In this document: positions 26,446 to 34,961 of the stretch, one piece after another
Layout: every line of letters starts with the position of its first letter
Numbering within the stretch: the stretch's first letter is position 1
NCBI GenBank assembly: GCA_963845495.1
Contig: CAWJTH010000216.1
Location: 1 to 64,000 of the forward strand
Direction: 5' to 3'
Source of the DNA: JAZKFT01 sp963845495
Lineage (GTDB): Bacteria > Bacteroidota > Bacteroidia > Chitinophagales > Chitinophagaceae
DNA: 64,000 bases
Notes under the pieces: model-generated
Seen by the model: the letters and a program-made list of their open reading frames with translations, nothing else
Database searches by the model: none
What the model was told of the DNA's origin: nothing
Program-made: the position numbers and the translations under genes

Positions 26446-27060
26446 TCAGCATTTTACCCATTCGTTTTTATCACTATTATATTGCTTAATAACTTTAGCA
26501 GGATTACCAACCGCCACACTAAACGGCGGGATATTTTTGGTAACAACACTCCCAGCGCCAATTATAGAATGTTTGCCAATAGTAACCCCAGCCGTAATTA
26601 CGCTGTTGGCACCAATCCAAACATCATCATCAATAAAGATTTGTTTAGTGGTTACTTTTTGTAAAACCGGTGGTAAATTAATGTCTTCGTAACCATGGTT
26701 TAAACCAGAAGCAACAATGTTTTGCGCTAAAATTACATTATTGCCAATATTAATCGGACCAATCATTACATTGCCCATACCGATGGTGGTTCCGTCACCA
26801 ATTAAAACATTGCCAACGCCATTGTTGATTGTTGCAAAATCTTCAATTACAGATTTTTTTCCCAACGAAAACCGATTAAAAGGCAAAATATCCATGCGGG
26901 TGCGCCTGCGTACGATACAGCCTTTGCCCCAAGTATGAATAAAAGGATTTAAAAATGTACGAACCCACCAACGCGGTCTGTGTTCATTGCTTGGAATAAG
27001 CATCCAGTGCGCCAATTGTTTAAGTTTTGGATCCGATTTTATTTTTTCAGCAAACGACAT
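26446..27060 (-). CDS. Left-handed beta-helix acyltransferase (hexapeptide family)
   Basis: The product is 204 residues. After a basic helical N-terminus (about 55 residues), hexapeptide repeats run from about residue 65 to 185. Examples are VLIGDGTTIGMGNVMIGPINIGNN and a C-terminal IFIDDDVWIGANSVITAGVTIGKHS-type stretch, ending GSVVTKNIPPFSVAVGNPAKVIKQ. The last segment is typical of sugar O-acetyltransferases of the WbbJ/Maa group, and the catalytic-type His is in ASGLNHGYED near residue 117. It would acetylate a sugar of the exopolysaccharide. It is convergent with the fucosyltransferase gene. Confidence 0.88.
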   Translation of the reverse strand: MSFAEKIKSDPKLKQLAHWMLIPSNEHRPRWWVRTFLNPFIHTWGKGCIVRRRTRMDILPFNRFSLGKKSVIEDFATINNGVGNVLIGDGTTIGMGNVMIGPINIGNNVILAQNIVASGLNHGYEDINLPPVLQKVTTKQIFIDDDVWIGANSVITAGVTIGKHSIIGAGSVVTKNIPPFSVAVGNPAKVIKQYNSDKNEWVKC

Positions 27061-27160
27061 TTTTTAAATTATAATAATAAATAATTAAAGAAAATTGAGT
27101 CGGTAAAAGCTATCGTATCTAATATATTTTAATAGAAAATATCCGGATTTAATACAAATA

Positions 27161-27853
27161 CTAATGTCTAAATACTATTTTAGATCCATTTACAGTAAAA
27201 ATGGCTTTGTATATTTCTGCAACATTGTTTTCCCAGGTATGACTTGCTGCAAATTTTTTTCTAGTATCTTTTAAAAAAACTCTGTCTGTTTTTAAAGCAA
27301 TATCAATAAGCGAAATATATTCTTCTTTGTTATTTGCCAAATAAGTATAGTCTGCAAAAATTTCCATTGCCTTTGTGTTGGTTGCTACTACTGGTTTTCC
27401 CATTGCTAAATACTCATCAATTTTTCTTGGATAATTACCAATAGTCACCTCATTTAAAATTTGCGGATTTAAACAAACATTAAACGAATTGATATAAGCA
27501 GGTAATTCATCGGGCCTCTTTGAGCCCAAAAAAAACACATTTTTTAAATCATGTAAATGGCTTGTTTTAAATTGTTCATCTTCAGGCCCAACCAATACAA
27601 TATTATATTTTGGTAATTGTTTGGCGATATGTTCAAAAATGGCAATATCTAAGCGAAGTGTTTGCAAAGCACCAACATAACCGATAATTGGTTTATAAGT
27701 AAATGGTTTTATGTCTGCTGGAATTTCGTAGCTTTCTTTTGAAAAAATTGCCAAATCGCAACCTTGTCCAACATAAAAAGAATTGTGGATTGTATTGCCT
27801 ACAATAATCAGCCAAATAAGTAGAATTGGCCACACACAAATCGCTTTTGGCAA
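27161..27853 (-). CDS. Glycosyltransferase (GT4-like), C-terminal fragment of a frame-broken gene
   Basis: The meaningful part begins near 27784 with SFYVGQGCDLAIF and holds the second GT-B Rossmann domain: PIIGYVGALQTLRLDI, YNIVLVGPEDEQF, FLGSKRPDELPAYINSFNVCLNP, and YPRKIDEYLAMGKPVVATNT with the acidic donor-binding segment. The first residues of this open frame (MPKAICVW...) are out-of-frame reading and not real protein. It joins the fragment at 27693-28388 by removal of one base in the A5 run at 27775-27779 (plus-strand numbering). Together they give about 409 residues, a normal GT4-like length. Either a pseudogene or an indel error. Confidence 0.72.
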   Translation of the reverse strand: MPKAICVWPILLIWLIIVGNTIHNSFYVGQGCDLAIFSKESYEIPADIKPFTYKPIIGYVGALQTLRLDIAIFEHIAKQLPKYNIVLVGPEDEQFKTSHLHDLKNVFFLGSKRPDELPAYINSFNVCLNPQILNEVTIGNYPRKIDEYLAMGKPVVATNTKAMEIFADYTYLANNKEEYISLIDIALKTDRVFLKDTRKKFAASHTWENNVAEIYKAIFTVNGSKIVFRH

Positions 27854-28388
27854 TTAATTTTGGTTCCAATCTTTCGCCGTGGCGCTTCCAATAATCTACG
27901 GCCAACATATAATCCCTTGAATAATAAATACTCAATTGGGGTTGTAACATTTCTTTTAAATAAAAGCTACGGTAAATATCGTTATCATTAAAAAGAATGA
28001 CATCTGAAAATCCAAGATTATCAATGGCAGACTGAATGTCTTTTGCAATTCTTTTATTATTAATACGATTAAAGAAATTAAAAAGATTTTTATTTTTTAA
28101 AAAACTGACGGACTCGGAAATTGATGCTGGATATAAGTTCCAAAGATTATCTTTTATTTGAACTAATCCGTTTTCTTTTCCTTTTATGATATTTAAACGC
28201 TTTTGTATTTTAGGGTCGTTTTTATTTTTCCATAAATTAAAACGATCTAAGGGCGAATTAACATATAACACTTTATTATGTTCGCTAAATTCAATGGCAA
28301 TGTTTTTGCAATTACTGCCAATTTCAACATCCCATGGCTGTTGACCAACAATAACTATGCATTTACCTTGTAACAGCGGTTGGTTCAT
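27693..28388 (-). CDS. Glycosyltransferase (GT4-like), N-terminal fragment of a frame-broken gene
   Basis: This fragment carries the N-terminal GT-B domain. It starts MNQPLLQGKCIVIVGQQPWDVEIGS, continues through VLYVNSPLDR near residue 40, and has YYSRDYMLAVDYWKRHGER near 153 and SDLCVANSTYLADYCRQYNPQ near 185. Real homology ends at NPQ, about residue 202, after which the frame is lost. Its ATG overlaps the stop of the upstream ligase gene by four bases, the usual sign of translational coupling, so the gene belongs to the exopolysaccharide operon. Confidence 0.72.
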   Translation of the reverse strand: MNQPLLQGKCIVIVGQQPWDVEIGSNCKNIAIEFSEHNKVLYVNSPLDRFNLWKNKNDPKIQKRLNIIKGKENGLVQIKDNLWNLYPASISESVSFLKNKNLFNFFNRINNKRIAKDIQSAIDNLGFSDVILFNDNDIYRSFYLKEMLQPQLSIYYSRDYMLAVDYWKRHGERLEPKLIAKSDLCVANSTYLADYCRQYNPQFFLCWTRLRFGNFFKRKLRNSSRHKTIYL

Positions 28389-29887
28389 TGGCTTATTAAT
28401 TTTTGTTTTTGTGTATCCAATCGCATTACCACATTAATTAGCGCAATAATCAGGTATAAATAAATGCTGGTTGGAAATTGCACAAAAGCTTCCTGCGGAT
28501 AATCGCCAATATTAAATGCAAATACAATCAGCAACATGGCCAAACTAACACTTTTAAAAAAAGGATCTTTTACCCTGTAATAATTATTCACGGCCGTTTT
28601 TAAAACGGTAAACATTAAAGTACAAAATAAAAAAAGCCCAACCCAACCTAACTCTACCGCTACCCGCCAATAGCCGCTATCCGGCGGAAAAACTGCCAAA
28701 TAAGAATTGGGTGCAAAACGTTGACCCCACGCACCAGTCGAACCAAGCCCACCACCAAACGGATGTGTAAGAATATATGGCTGAATTCTTTTTTGGTTGG
28801 CCTTCCGCACATTGTAAGAAGCATCGTTCGACGGTTTAAATGCCGTTTGAAAACGATACAACGTATAATTACTGGTTGGCATAAAAATTAATGCCATAAA
28901 TAATAATACACCCGTTATTGCAGCAATAAACATGGCTTTATTCATTTTTAAAATTGCCAATAACGCCAAAGAAATTGGCGGCAAAATGTATGCACTTCTT
29001 GTTCCTGAAAAAAGCATCACATATATAAATAATAACGCCATTATCCCAAGAATAAATTTCTTATTTTTTGATAAATTACTCGTTATTAAGCCAATGCACA
29101 ATAAGCTACTAGCTACCATGTTATAAGAAAAAGTAACCGGATCAGCAAAAATGGAAAACTTTCGCCAATGGCCGTCGATCAACAAAAGTGAACGTACATC
29201 TGGGTTGTCGAGGCCGCTTTGTTCAAAAGGAAGAAAACCAATATACTCTTGCCAAAGTGCATACAGCGCCGCAAATACTGATAGTGCCAGCCATAATTTG
29301 ATGATGAATTTTAAAAATTGTTCTGTACGGATATGATAAGTAAACACAAAATACATAAGCATGACCATAGCAACGCTGCGTATGGTGTACAGCCAAGACA
29401 AACGCGATTCAACGGCTGGATTTGCAACTTCCAACACATTGTATAATATCCACGCAATAATTAAATAAGTAATTGGGTTTTTATAAATATCACCTGGCGG
29501 ATTGTATTTAATCTTTAGCAGTAAACCCATTATCATCAACACTTCCATCCCGTCCATTAATGTACCAATGGGAAAACCAATGCCCCATTTAATTACCCAC
29601 ATCAATAAATAAGCGCTAAGCATTACAATGGAAACACCAAATTGTGGATAAACAATTATGGAATATATAAATGGAATGGCAATAAAAATAATAATAACAA
29701 AAACACTTGGCAAAAAACCATAAACAGGAACACTATAACCAACCAATGCGGCTATTGCTAACAATAAAAATATGCCTATCGGTGTATTAAATCTTTCTGT
29801 GATAATCGACTTTTTAAAATACGACCACACACCTATTCTTTTATTTAAGGCGGGTTTATTTATCGGTATTTCAATGTGGTTGTCCAA
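28385..29887 (-). CDS. O-antigen ligase / Wzy-like polymerase family protein
   Basis: The product is 500 residues with about 11 hydrophobic helices. A large periplasmic loop near residues 340-410 contains HPFGGGLGSTGAWGQRFAPN and PPDSGYWRVAVELGWVGLFLF, the pattern of the O-antigen ligase/Wzy_C domain. Such proteins join lipid-linked glycan to an acceptor or polymerise repeat units on the periplasmic face. In a locus with flippase and Wzz-like protein, a polymerase role is likely. The start is a TTG at 29887 that directly abuts the stop codon of a 42-residue ORF, so translation may be coupled. An internal ATG is less likely because the N-terminal residues look family-like. Confidence 0.85.
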   Translation of the reverse strand: MDNHIEIPINKPALNKRIGVWSYFKKSIITERFNTPIGIFLLLAIAALVGYSVPVYGFLPSVFVIIIFIAIPFIYSIIVYPQFGVSIVMLSAYLLMWVIKWGIGFPIGTLMDGMEVLMIMGLLLKIKYNPPGDIYKNPITYLIIAWILYNVLEVANPAVESRLSWLYTIRSVAMVMLMYFVFTYHIRTEQFLKFIIKLWLALSVFAALYALWQEYIGFLPFEQSGLDNPDVRSLLLIDGHWRKFSIFADPVTFSYNMVASSLLCIGLITSNLSKNKKFILGIMALLFIYVMLFSGTRSAYILPPISLALLAILKMNKAMFIAAITGVLLFMALIFMPTSNYTLYRFQTAFKPSNDASYNVRKANQKRIQPYILTHPFGGGLGSTGAWGQRFAPNSYLAVFPPDSGYWRVAVELGWVGLFLFCTLMFTVLKTAVNNYYRVKDPFFKSVSLAMLLIVFAFNIGDYPQEAFVQFPTSIYLYLIIALINVVMRLDTQKQKLISQ

Positions 29888-30016
29888 TTATAAAAAAAGA
29901 ATTTTAATAAAAAGAAAATATACGCTGATAAATATGATTGCCAATGCAACCTTGCGAGTGTACAATGCCATATCAATTGGTTTTTTCTCTATTTTTTGAT
30001 TTGGATTTGTCCGCAT
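29888..30016 (-). CDS. Small single-helix membrane protein (42 residues)
   Basis: An ATG at 30014-30016 opens a 42-residue frame: a polar, basic N-terminus (MRTNPNQKIEKKPIDMALY) and one hydrophobic helix (VALAIIFISVYFLFIKILFL). Its TAA is directly followed by the TTG start of the ligase-like gene. The downstream gap from the GT2 gene stop at 30037 fits an operon member. I know no family for it. It could be an unannotated accessory subunit or a leader peptide whose translation feeds the ligase gene. Confidence 0.45.
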   Translation of the reverse strand: MRTNPNQKIEKKPIDMALYTRKVALAIIFISVYFLFIKILFL

Positions 30017-30036
30017 TATTATTTTATTTTAAAAAT

Positions 30037-31230
30037 TTATTCCTCTGCTTTAGCATCTACAACTTCAGCATGGTTAAAATGTTTTGTTGCTACCGATCTT
30101 TTATTTGCTTTTAAACTATGCGTAAGGGATATGATTTGGTAAAACATGAATTGCGGGATATTAAACAAAGATTTATAAATGCGTTTATCGGTATCGGAAT
30201 GTTTTAATGCTAATATAAAACCAATTGCGAAGCAAATAAAACCAGTTAGCCAAACGATAGACAGCAACGGATAAATAAAAATATTAATCACCAGCAACAC
30301 AAAAGAAAGGATAAGAAATATAAAAAGCGGCGGTCGTAACAATACCAACCCAAATAAAAATTGGTTGGCGCTAAACCGAACAATTCCTTTTGAGATAATA
30401 GAAAAGCCGAATTTAAAATATTTAAACCAAGTGTTTATCCATCTAGCACGTTGGTTTACCAATTGGTTCGATTGGGTTGTTTTTTCATCGTACACAATTG
30501 CTTTTTCGGCAAATGCAATCCTCATATCTTTACTTAAAATACTGGCTTGCAATACTTTATCAAACCCAGCACCAATAATATCTTTATGTTCTAGGCATTC
30601 GTTATAGAGTTCGGTTGTGAAAGCCATTCCCGAACCAGCCAACGTTGCGGACGATCCTGTCTCAAACAATATTTTTCCATCATAAAAATGATAATAAATA
30701 TCCCTTGCAGCATCTAAGCATGCCAATGTAGTATCTAAATTTTTAGGCATCCTTACGCCTTGTACTGCCTTAAATCCCTTTGCAAAAAAAACATCCAACT
30801 GATTTAAATATTGTGGATCAGTAAGGTTGTCGCTATCAATAATCGTCAGCCGTTCGTGAGGCCGTATAAAATGATGGATGGCATAAAAGTGAGACCTGGT
30901 ATTGCTACTCAAAGCTTCCGGTGGACGTAAAACCACTACCTTATCGTCATTAAATTTCAAATTAGAAACATCGCATTTATCGGCAACTATGTAAATAATA
31001 TAATTATAATAATCCAATTTTAATAATGAATTGATTACAGCATATAATCCTTCCGTTTGCTCATACGCAGTTACAATAATGCCATAATCTGATTGATTAA
31101 TATTTTCATTAAAAGCTAGCTTTTCTTTATTGGTTATTTGATGGATTAAATAAATAATAATTGGAAAAAATAAATGAAAGCCTATGGCCAATTGCAAAAC
31201 AACCCAACAGATTAATAATAAGATATTCAT
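30037..31230 (-). CDS. Membrane-anchored glycosyltransferase family 2
   Basis: The product is 397 residues with an N-terminal helix (LLLICWVVLQLAIGFHLFF) and two or three helices near residues 290-350 that frame the membrane domain, as in processive-type GT2 enzymes. The GT-A core has YGIIVTAYEQTEGLYAVI near residue 48, IIYIVADKCD near 78, RLTIIDSDNLTDPQYL near 130 (DxD as DSD), and QRARWINTWFKYFKFGF near 260, the Q/RxxRW motif of cellulose-synthase-like enzymes. It lies 12 bases downstream of the BY-kinase-like gene. Confidence 0.86.
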   Translation of the reverse strand: MNILLLICWVVLQLAIGFHLFFPIIIYLIHQITNKEKLAFNENINQSDYGIIVTAYEQTEGLYAVINSLLKLDYYNYIIYIVADKCDVSNLKFNDDKVVVLRPPEALSSNTRSHFYAIHHFIRPHERLTIIDSDNLTDPQYLNQLDVFFAKGFKAVQGVRMPKNLDTTLACLDAARDIYYHFYDGKILFETGSSATLAGSGMAFTTELYNECLEHKDIIGAGFDKVLQASILSKDMRIAFAEKAIVYDEKTTQSNQLVNQRARWINTWFKYFKFGFSIISKGIVRFSANQFLFGLVLLRPPLFIFLILSFVLLVINIFIYPLLSIVWLTGFICFAIGFILALKHSDTDKRIYKSLFNIPQFMFYQIISLTHSLKANKRSVATKHFNHAEVVDAKAEE

Positions 31231-31242
31231 ATTTAATTGTAA

Positions 31243-31854
31243 TTATGCAGTTGGTGACGCATATTTATTAAATACCCATCCAGCAAATTTGCCACTTTGT
31301 TTTAGCCAAATTACTTGTTGTACATCTTGGTCAGTCAGTACTTTTTTATTTTCAAAAACGGCAATTATTTTATCGCAACATGCAGCCCATTCCCTTGTTT
31401 TATTTCCATTTTCCAATGACTCAGTATCTATAATAACAATATCAAAAGGCAGCGATTCAAACGTATTTTTTATTTTTTCTTCGCTGGCAATTTCAAAAGG
31501 CGAACGGCTTTCTGCTGTGTTGCCAACTACGGTTACAAATTCGCTGTTATCTACATAATTCAATTTAAAAAGATCTTCCATATCAATAGAAGGTTTTAAA
31601 ATTTTTGATATAGATGGATTATTAAAATTACCATCTACCAATAAAACTTTTTTATGCATGGTAGCAAAAGCATAAGCCAAATTAATAGATAAAAATGTAG
31701 CACCAGCGCCCGTTTTTAATCCTGTAACACAAATTGTTTTTTTATTACCAAGCTCCTGTGCCACTTCATAACGAATGGATCTTAGCAGCGCTTTTTGTGC
31801 AGCAAATTCGGGATTGTCTGCCATCACTGGCATTCCAAAGCGTAAATAAATCAA
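31243..31854 (-). CDS. BY-kinase-like ATPase domain, apparently degenerate; C-terminal part of the Wzz protein
   Basis: The domain starts at FAAQKALLRSIRYEV and follows the tyrosine-autokinase/ParA-like fold: ICVTGLKTGAGATFLSINLAYAF, KKVLLVDGNFNNPSI, and DIVIIDTESL. The P-loop reads TGAGAT where GxGK[ST] is expected, so the ATP-binding Lys is replaced by Ala. The second motif has DGN where DxD is usual, and there is no C-terminal tyrosine cluster. It overlaps the Wzz-like gene by 89 bases in another frame; deleting one G near 31816 would fuse them (SDADNPEF). It is probably an inactive structural domain of a fused copolymerase. Confidence 0.72.
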   Translation of the reverse strand: MIYLRFGMPVMADNPEFAAQKALLRSIRYEVAQELGNKKTICVTGLKTGAGATFLSINLAYAFATMHKKVLLVDGNFNNPSISKILKPSIDMEDLFKLNYVDNSEFVTVVGNTAESRSPFEIASEEKIKNTFESLPFDIVIIDTESLENGNKTREWAACCDKIIAVFENKKVLTDQDVQQVIWLKQSGKFAGWVFNKYASPTA

Positions 31855-33376
31855 CTGCGTTGCCAGTGTGTTGATTTAAATATCCCAACACTGGGAATTG
31901 TGTTTTTTGTGCAAGCTCAGCAGGTGTTGTTATTGCTTTATCAAAGAAAAACATAACGAACAAAATAACTACGCAAAGCGCAAACGTAATAATGCCTGCA
32001 ACCAGCACCAGCAATATCTTTTTAGTTGGCGCTCCTTTACTTGGCATAGCAATTTGCACCTGTGAAAGTTTTACGATATTATCCGGATCGGTTCCCAGTC
32101 CATTATATTTATTTAACACATCAAGATATTCGCGACTGGCAATATCAATATCACGTTCGTAAGATTGAATTACTGCTTCAAAAGGAACCAATCTATTAAA
32201 TCGTTGGTTAAATGCATCCAATTCCCTGGTTAAACCATTTAAACTATTTTTGGTTATATCTCTCTGCACTTCCAAGCTTAATTTTTGCCCCATCAAATCC
32301 TTCTCTGCACTTAATGGATCATAAATATATTGGTCGTTTAAAGCATTAATTTGGCCATTCATTATTTTTTGTAACGAATCCATGCCTTTTTTATAATCTT
32401 CATCATAATTGCTTTTTAAATATTGGTCGCTAAGTGCTTGTAATTTAGTTTTGGTCTCCAATATACCCCTGTTCAGTTTAGTTAAAGCACTTTCTAAATA
32501 TTTCCTATCATTCGGATTAAACTTGCTGTCTATATTATTAATTGCACCTGTGTAAGATTCTATTTCTTTTTGCGCATCTTGTTTGCGGGAATCAATTAAA
32601 ACAATGGTCGTATATAAAATTTTTGATTGTTCATATAAATTCAATATTTTATTTTGGATTTTATAATCCTTCAACAATGCAATTTTAGCATTCATTGCAA
32701 CATATTTCTGTCGCAACATTTCTGCTAAATAATCCGATGTTTTTTTCTTATTTTTTATGATGATGGAATCATAAGATTTAATAAATTCTTTACAAATAGT
32801 ATTTACCACAAAAGGAGACAATTCCGCATTTTCAGAATTATATTCAACTTCAATATAATCACTGTTATTTTTTCGGTGAATATTTAAATTATTATTAATT
32901 GTTGCAGCATCATATTTCATTGATTCTAATATTTTTTGCTGCTGGTTGTCGCTATTATCCCAGAGATTTAATTCTTCTTCTTTGTCATATTTATTTTTAA
33001 AAAAAACAATCGACTTCATTTTCTCCTTTTCCTCCATCGCCTTTACCAGCTTCGAAGGTTTTCTAAACGGATCAGGCTGCGATAAATCATGTATAATCAA
33101 TAAGTAAGAAACCTTATCGACCATCTTTTTTAACTTCATCATTTCTATCACATTGGTAAATTGTTGGCTTATTTGCGATTCTTGAAAATTAATTCCACCA
33201 ATGCTTAAAGTGTGCTGTGTTTCATCCACTAAACCTGTTGCCAATGTGGCTTGCGCAGAAAAGTTGGATGGCATATCCCTTACCAAATAATAAGTAACGG
33301 CCATGCTTACAAGCGGCACGCATATAAGTACCAACCAACGTTTGTATAATTGTTTAAAAAACTTATTTAACTCCAT
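31766..33376 (-). CDS. Wzz/GumC-type polysaccharide copolymerase
   Basis: The 536-residue frame has an N-terminal membrane helix (RWLVLICVPLVSMAVTYYLV, about residues 13-33). A Wzz domain with THTL-type extracellular start follows, then a long coiled-coil periplasmic region (about 180-420), and a second helix (KILLVLVAGIITFALCVVILFVMFF) near residue 460. After FPVLGYLNQ the frame leaves homology; the correct continuation is the BY-kinase-like domain in the next frame. Such proteins set glycan chain length and couple Wzy to the exporter. The last 20 or so residues of this frame are probably artefactual. Confidence 0.85.
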   Translation of the reverse strand: MELNKFFKQLYKRWLVLICVPLVSMAVTYYLVRDMPSNFSAQATLATGLVDETQHTLSIGGINFQESQISQQFTNVIEMMKLKKMVDKVSYLLIIHDLSQPDPFRKPSKLVKAMEEKEKMKSIVFFKNKYDKEEELNLWDNSDNQQQKILESMKYDAATINNNLNIHRKNNSDYIEVEYNSENAELSPFVVNTICKEFIKSYDSIIIKNKKKTSDYLAEMLRQKYVAMNAKIALLKDYKIQNKILNLYEQSKILYTTIVLIDSRKQDAQKEIESYTGAINNIDSKFNPNDRKYLESALTKLNRGILETKTKLQALSDQYLKSNYDEDYKKGMDSLQKIMNGQINALNDQYIYDPLSAEKDLMGQKLSLEVQRDITKNSLNGLTRELDAFNQRFNRLVPFEAVIQSYERDIDIASREYLDVLNKYNGLGTDPDNIVKLSQVQIAMPSKGAPTKKILLVLVAGIITFALCVVILFVMFFFDKAITTPAELAQKTQFPVLGYLNQHTGNAVDLFTLWNASDGRQSRICCTKSAAKIHSL

Positions 33377-34064
33377 ACTTTTTCTTTAAATCTAAAAAAC
33401 CGGTTCCTATTAATTCTTCAATTGATGAAATAGCTGCAAGCACATTCGCTTCCGTTTCCAATTTAGATTGTATATTCCCATTGGTTGAAATAGCAACCTT
33501 GCTGTATTCATCAAAAGGCAGTTCGCTTTTTTCGTATTTAATCCTTACGCTTTCCAATAAAGCTTGCCCTTCAATTACCGTTTTTGAAATTAATCTTAAT
33601 AGAACGGATTGTTGCAAATAATTATAATATCGCTTTTTAACTTCTGCTGTTATAGTAAAATTATATTCCGATGCCTCGCTATCAAATTCTTTAATTTCTT
33701 CTTTTGCTTGCTTAATAATAGCAGGCCGTTCCAATAAAGATCCGATATTTAAAAACAATCCAAATTGATATCCGTTTAACAAAATTGGATTGGTTGCACT
33801 GCTTGTATTTACACTTGGCGGCTGTATTACGTAAGAAAGTGTTAGTGGTTCAAACCAGCCTAATTTTTGCTTTTGTAAATTTGCTTTTGCTGCATTTACC
33901 CTTGCTTCAAATAATTTTATACGCGGATAATTTTTTTTTGCATACGCAACAAGCGTATCTAAAAAAACATTATCCACATCTTGCATAAGCGTTTGTTGCT
34001 GCGCAAAACATAAGCCGTTTATCAATAAAAAAATAATAAATAAACATTTTTTCAACATATTCAA
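33363..34064 (-). CDS. TolC/OEP-like outer-membrane export protein, short form
   Basis: The product is 233 residues with a signal peptide ending near FAQQ (residue 22). The long helical pattern, the phrase YPRIKLFEARVNAAKANLQKQK and the heptads in TAEVKKRYYNYLQQSVLL are typical of the outer-membrane efflux family. It is about half the normal length, so only one of the two TolC repeats is present. It overlaps the Wzz gene by 14 bases. Its role may be to help the glycan cross the outer membrane; a truncated relic is possible. A Wza-type lipoprotein is not visible nearby. Confidence 0.72.
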   Translation of the reverse strand: MNMLKKCLFIIFLLINGLCFAQQQTLMQDVDNVFLDTLVAYAKKNYPRIKLFEARVNAAKANLQKQKLGWFEPLTLSYVIQPPSVNTSSATNPILLNGYQFGLFLNIGSLLERPAIIKQAKEEIKEFDSEASEYNFTITAEVKKRYYNYLQQSVLLRLISKTVIEGQALLESVRIKYEKSELPFDEYSKVAISTNGNIQSKLETEANVLAAISSIEELIGTGFLDLKKKYGVK

Positions 34065-34091
34065 TTATTCAATTAATTTTTTAAATCCTGT

Positions 34092-34961
34092 TTAAATAGC
34101 CGTTTTTCTTTTGGCTTTATCCCACTTTACTGATTGTTTGCCTAAAAAATACCGGAAGATACCAGCAATTACGGCCGTATTCATCATACAGAAATAAAAT
34201 GGAATAAATAACGCTTTTATTTTTACCGACTTATTTTCAAAATACCAACCCGCCAGTGCCAGACTATAAAATAAAATTTGCAATGCCAATATTGGTTGAT
34301 AAATAGTTGGCAATGTGCCAGCTTTTATAACAATAAAAATATTATCTAACAATAAAGCGATCATCAAAAAAGGAGTAATTGTCCAACGCAGTACCCGGTG
34401 GCTTACATATTGAAACCACAATATCGGCCTTGGAAAAGGCAACAGCATTTTGCGTAGCCAAATAATAGATTGAATGCCACCAGCCGCAATCCTAATTTTA
34501 CGCTTGTATTCTTCCTTTACATTTTCAGATGAATATTCCATGGCGTAGGCTTTTGGCTCGTACACAATTTTATATCCCTTTTGGGCAATGCGCATCGATA
34601 TCATAAAATCATCGATCAACGAACTTTTTGGTACTGGTATATATAAAGATTTTCGCACACTAAAAAGCTCACCAGCAGCACCAACAACGCTGTAAAGCTC
34701 TGAATCCCAAGCTTTTAATTTTGATTCATATTTCCAATACATTGATTCGCTGCCTGCTGCATCGTCTTGTTCTCCGCTTAAAACCTTTTTTTCTCCTGCT
34801 ACAGAACCAACTTTTTTATCTAAGTAATGCTTACAAATTTCTTTTATAGAAGCGGTATTTAGCATAGTGTTGGCATCTGAAAAAATAAGAATTTCGCCTT
34901 TGGTAAATGCGATGGTGCGTTCCATTGCGGCTAATTTTCCCCTTCGTTCAGGCTGATGCAA
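34092..34961 (-). CDS. Glycosyltransferase family 2, C-terminal fragment of a frame-broken gene
   Basis: This fragment carries the second half of a membrane-bound GT2 enzyme: HQPERRGKLAAMERTI, EILIFSDANTML (DxD as DAN), the acceptor region GAAGELFSVRKSLY and DDFMISMRIAQKGYKIVYEP, then R-rich RKIRIAAGGIQSI and three to four membrane helices. It continues the frame lost at DGSSDRSPEIIKK. One base less in the T6 run at 34981-34986 restores the reading KNYPQIKLLHQPERRGK. Confidence 0.75.
   Translation of the reverse strand: MHQPERRGKLAAMERTIAFTKGEILIFSDANTMLNTASIKEICKHYLDKKVGSVAGEKKVLSGEQDDAAGSESMYWKYESKLKAWDSELYSVVGAAGELFSVRKSLYIPVPKSSLIDDFMISMRIAQKGYKIVYEPKAYAMEYSSENVKEEYKRKIRIAAGGIQSIIWLRKMLLPFPRPILWFQYVSHRVLRWTITPFLMIALLLDNIFIVIKAGTLPTIYQPILALQILFYSLALAGWYFENKSVKIKALFIPFYFCMMNTAVIAGIFRYFLGKQSVKWDKAKRKTAI

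Noticed and set aside
26353..26664. 103-residue plus-strand ORF
   Set aside because: It overlaps the hexapeptide acyltransferase on the other strand, whose repeats are unmistakable.
31243..31854. ParA-type chromosome partition ATPase
   Set aside because: It follows Wzz and resembles the BY-kinase domain; it has no parB neighbour and lacks the P-loop lysine.
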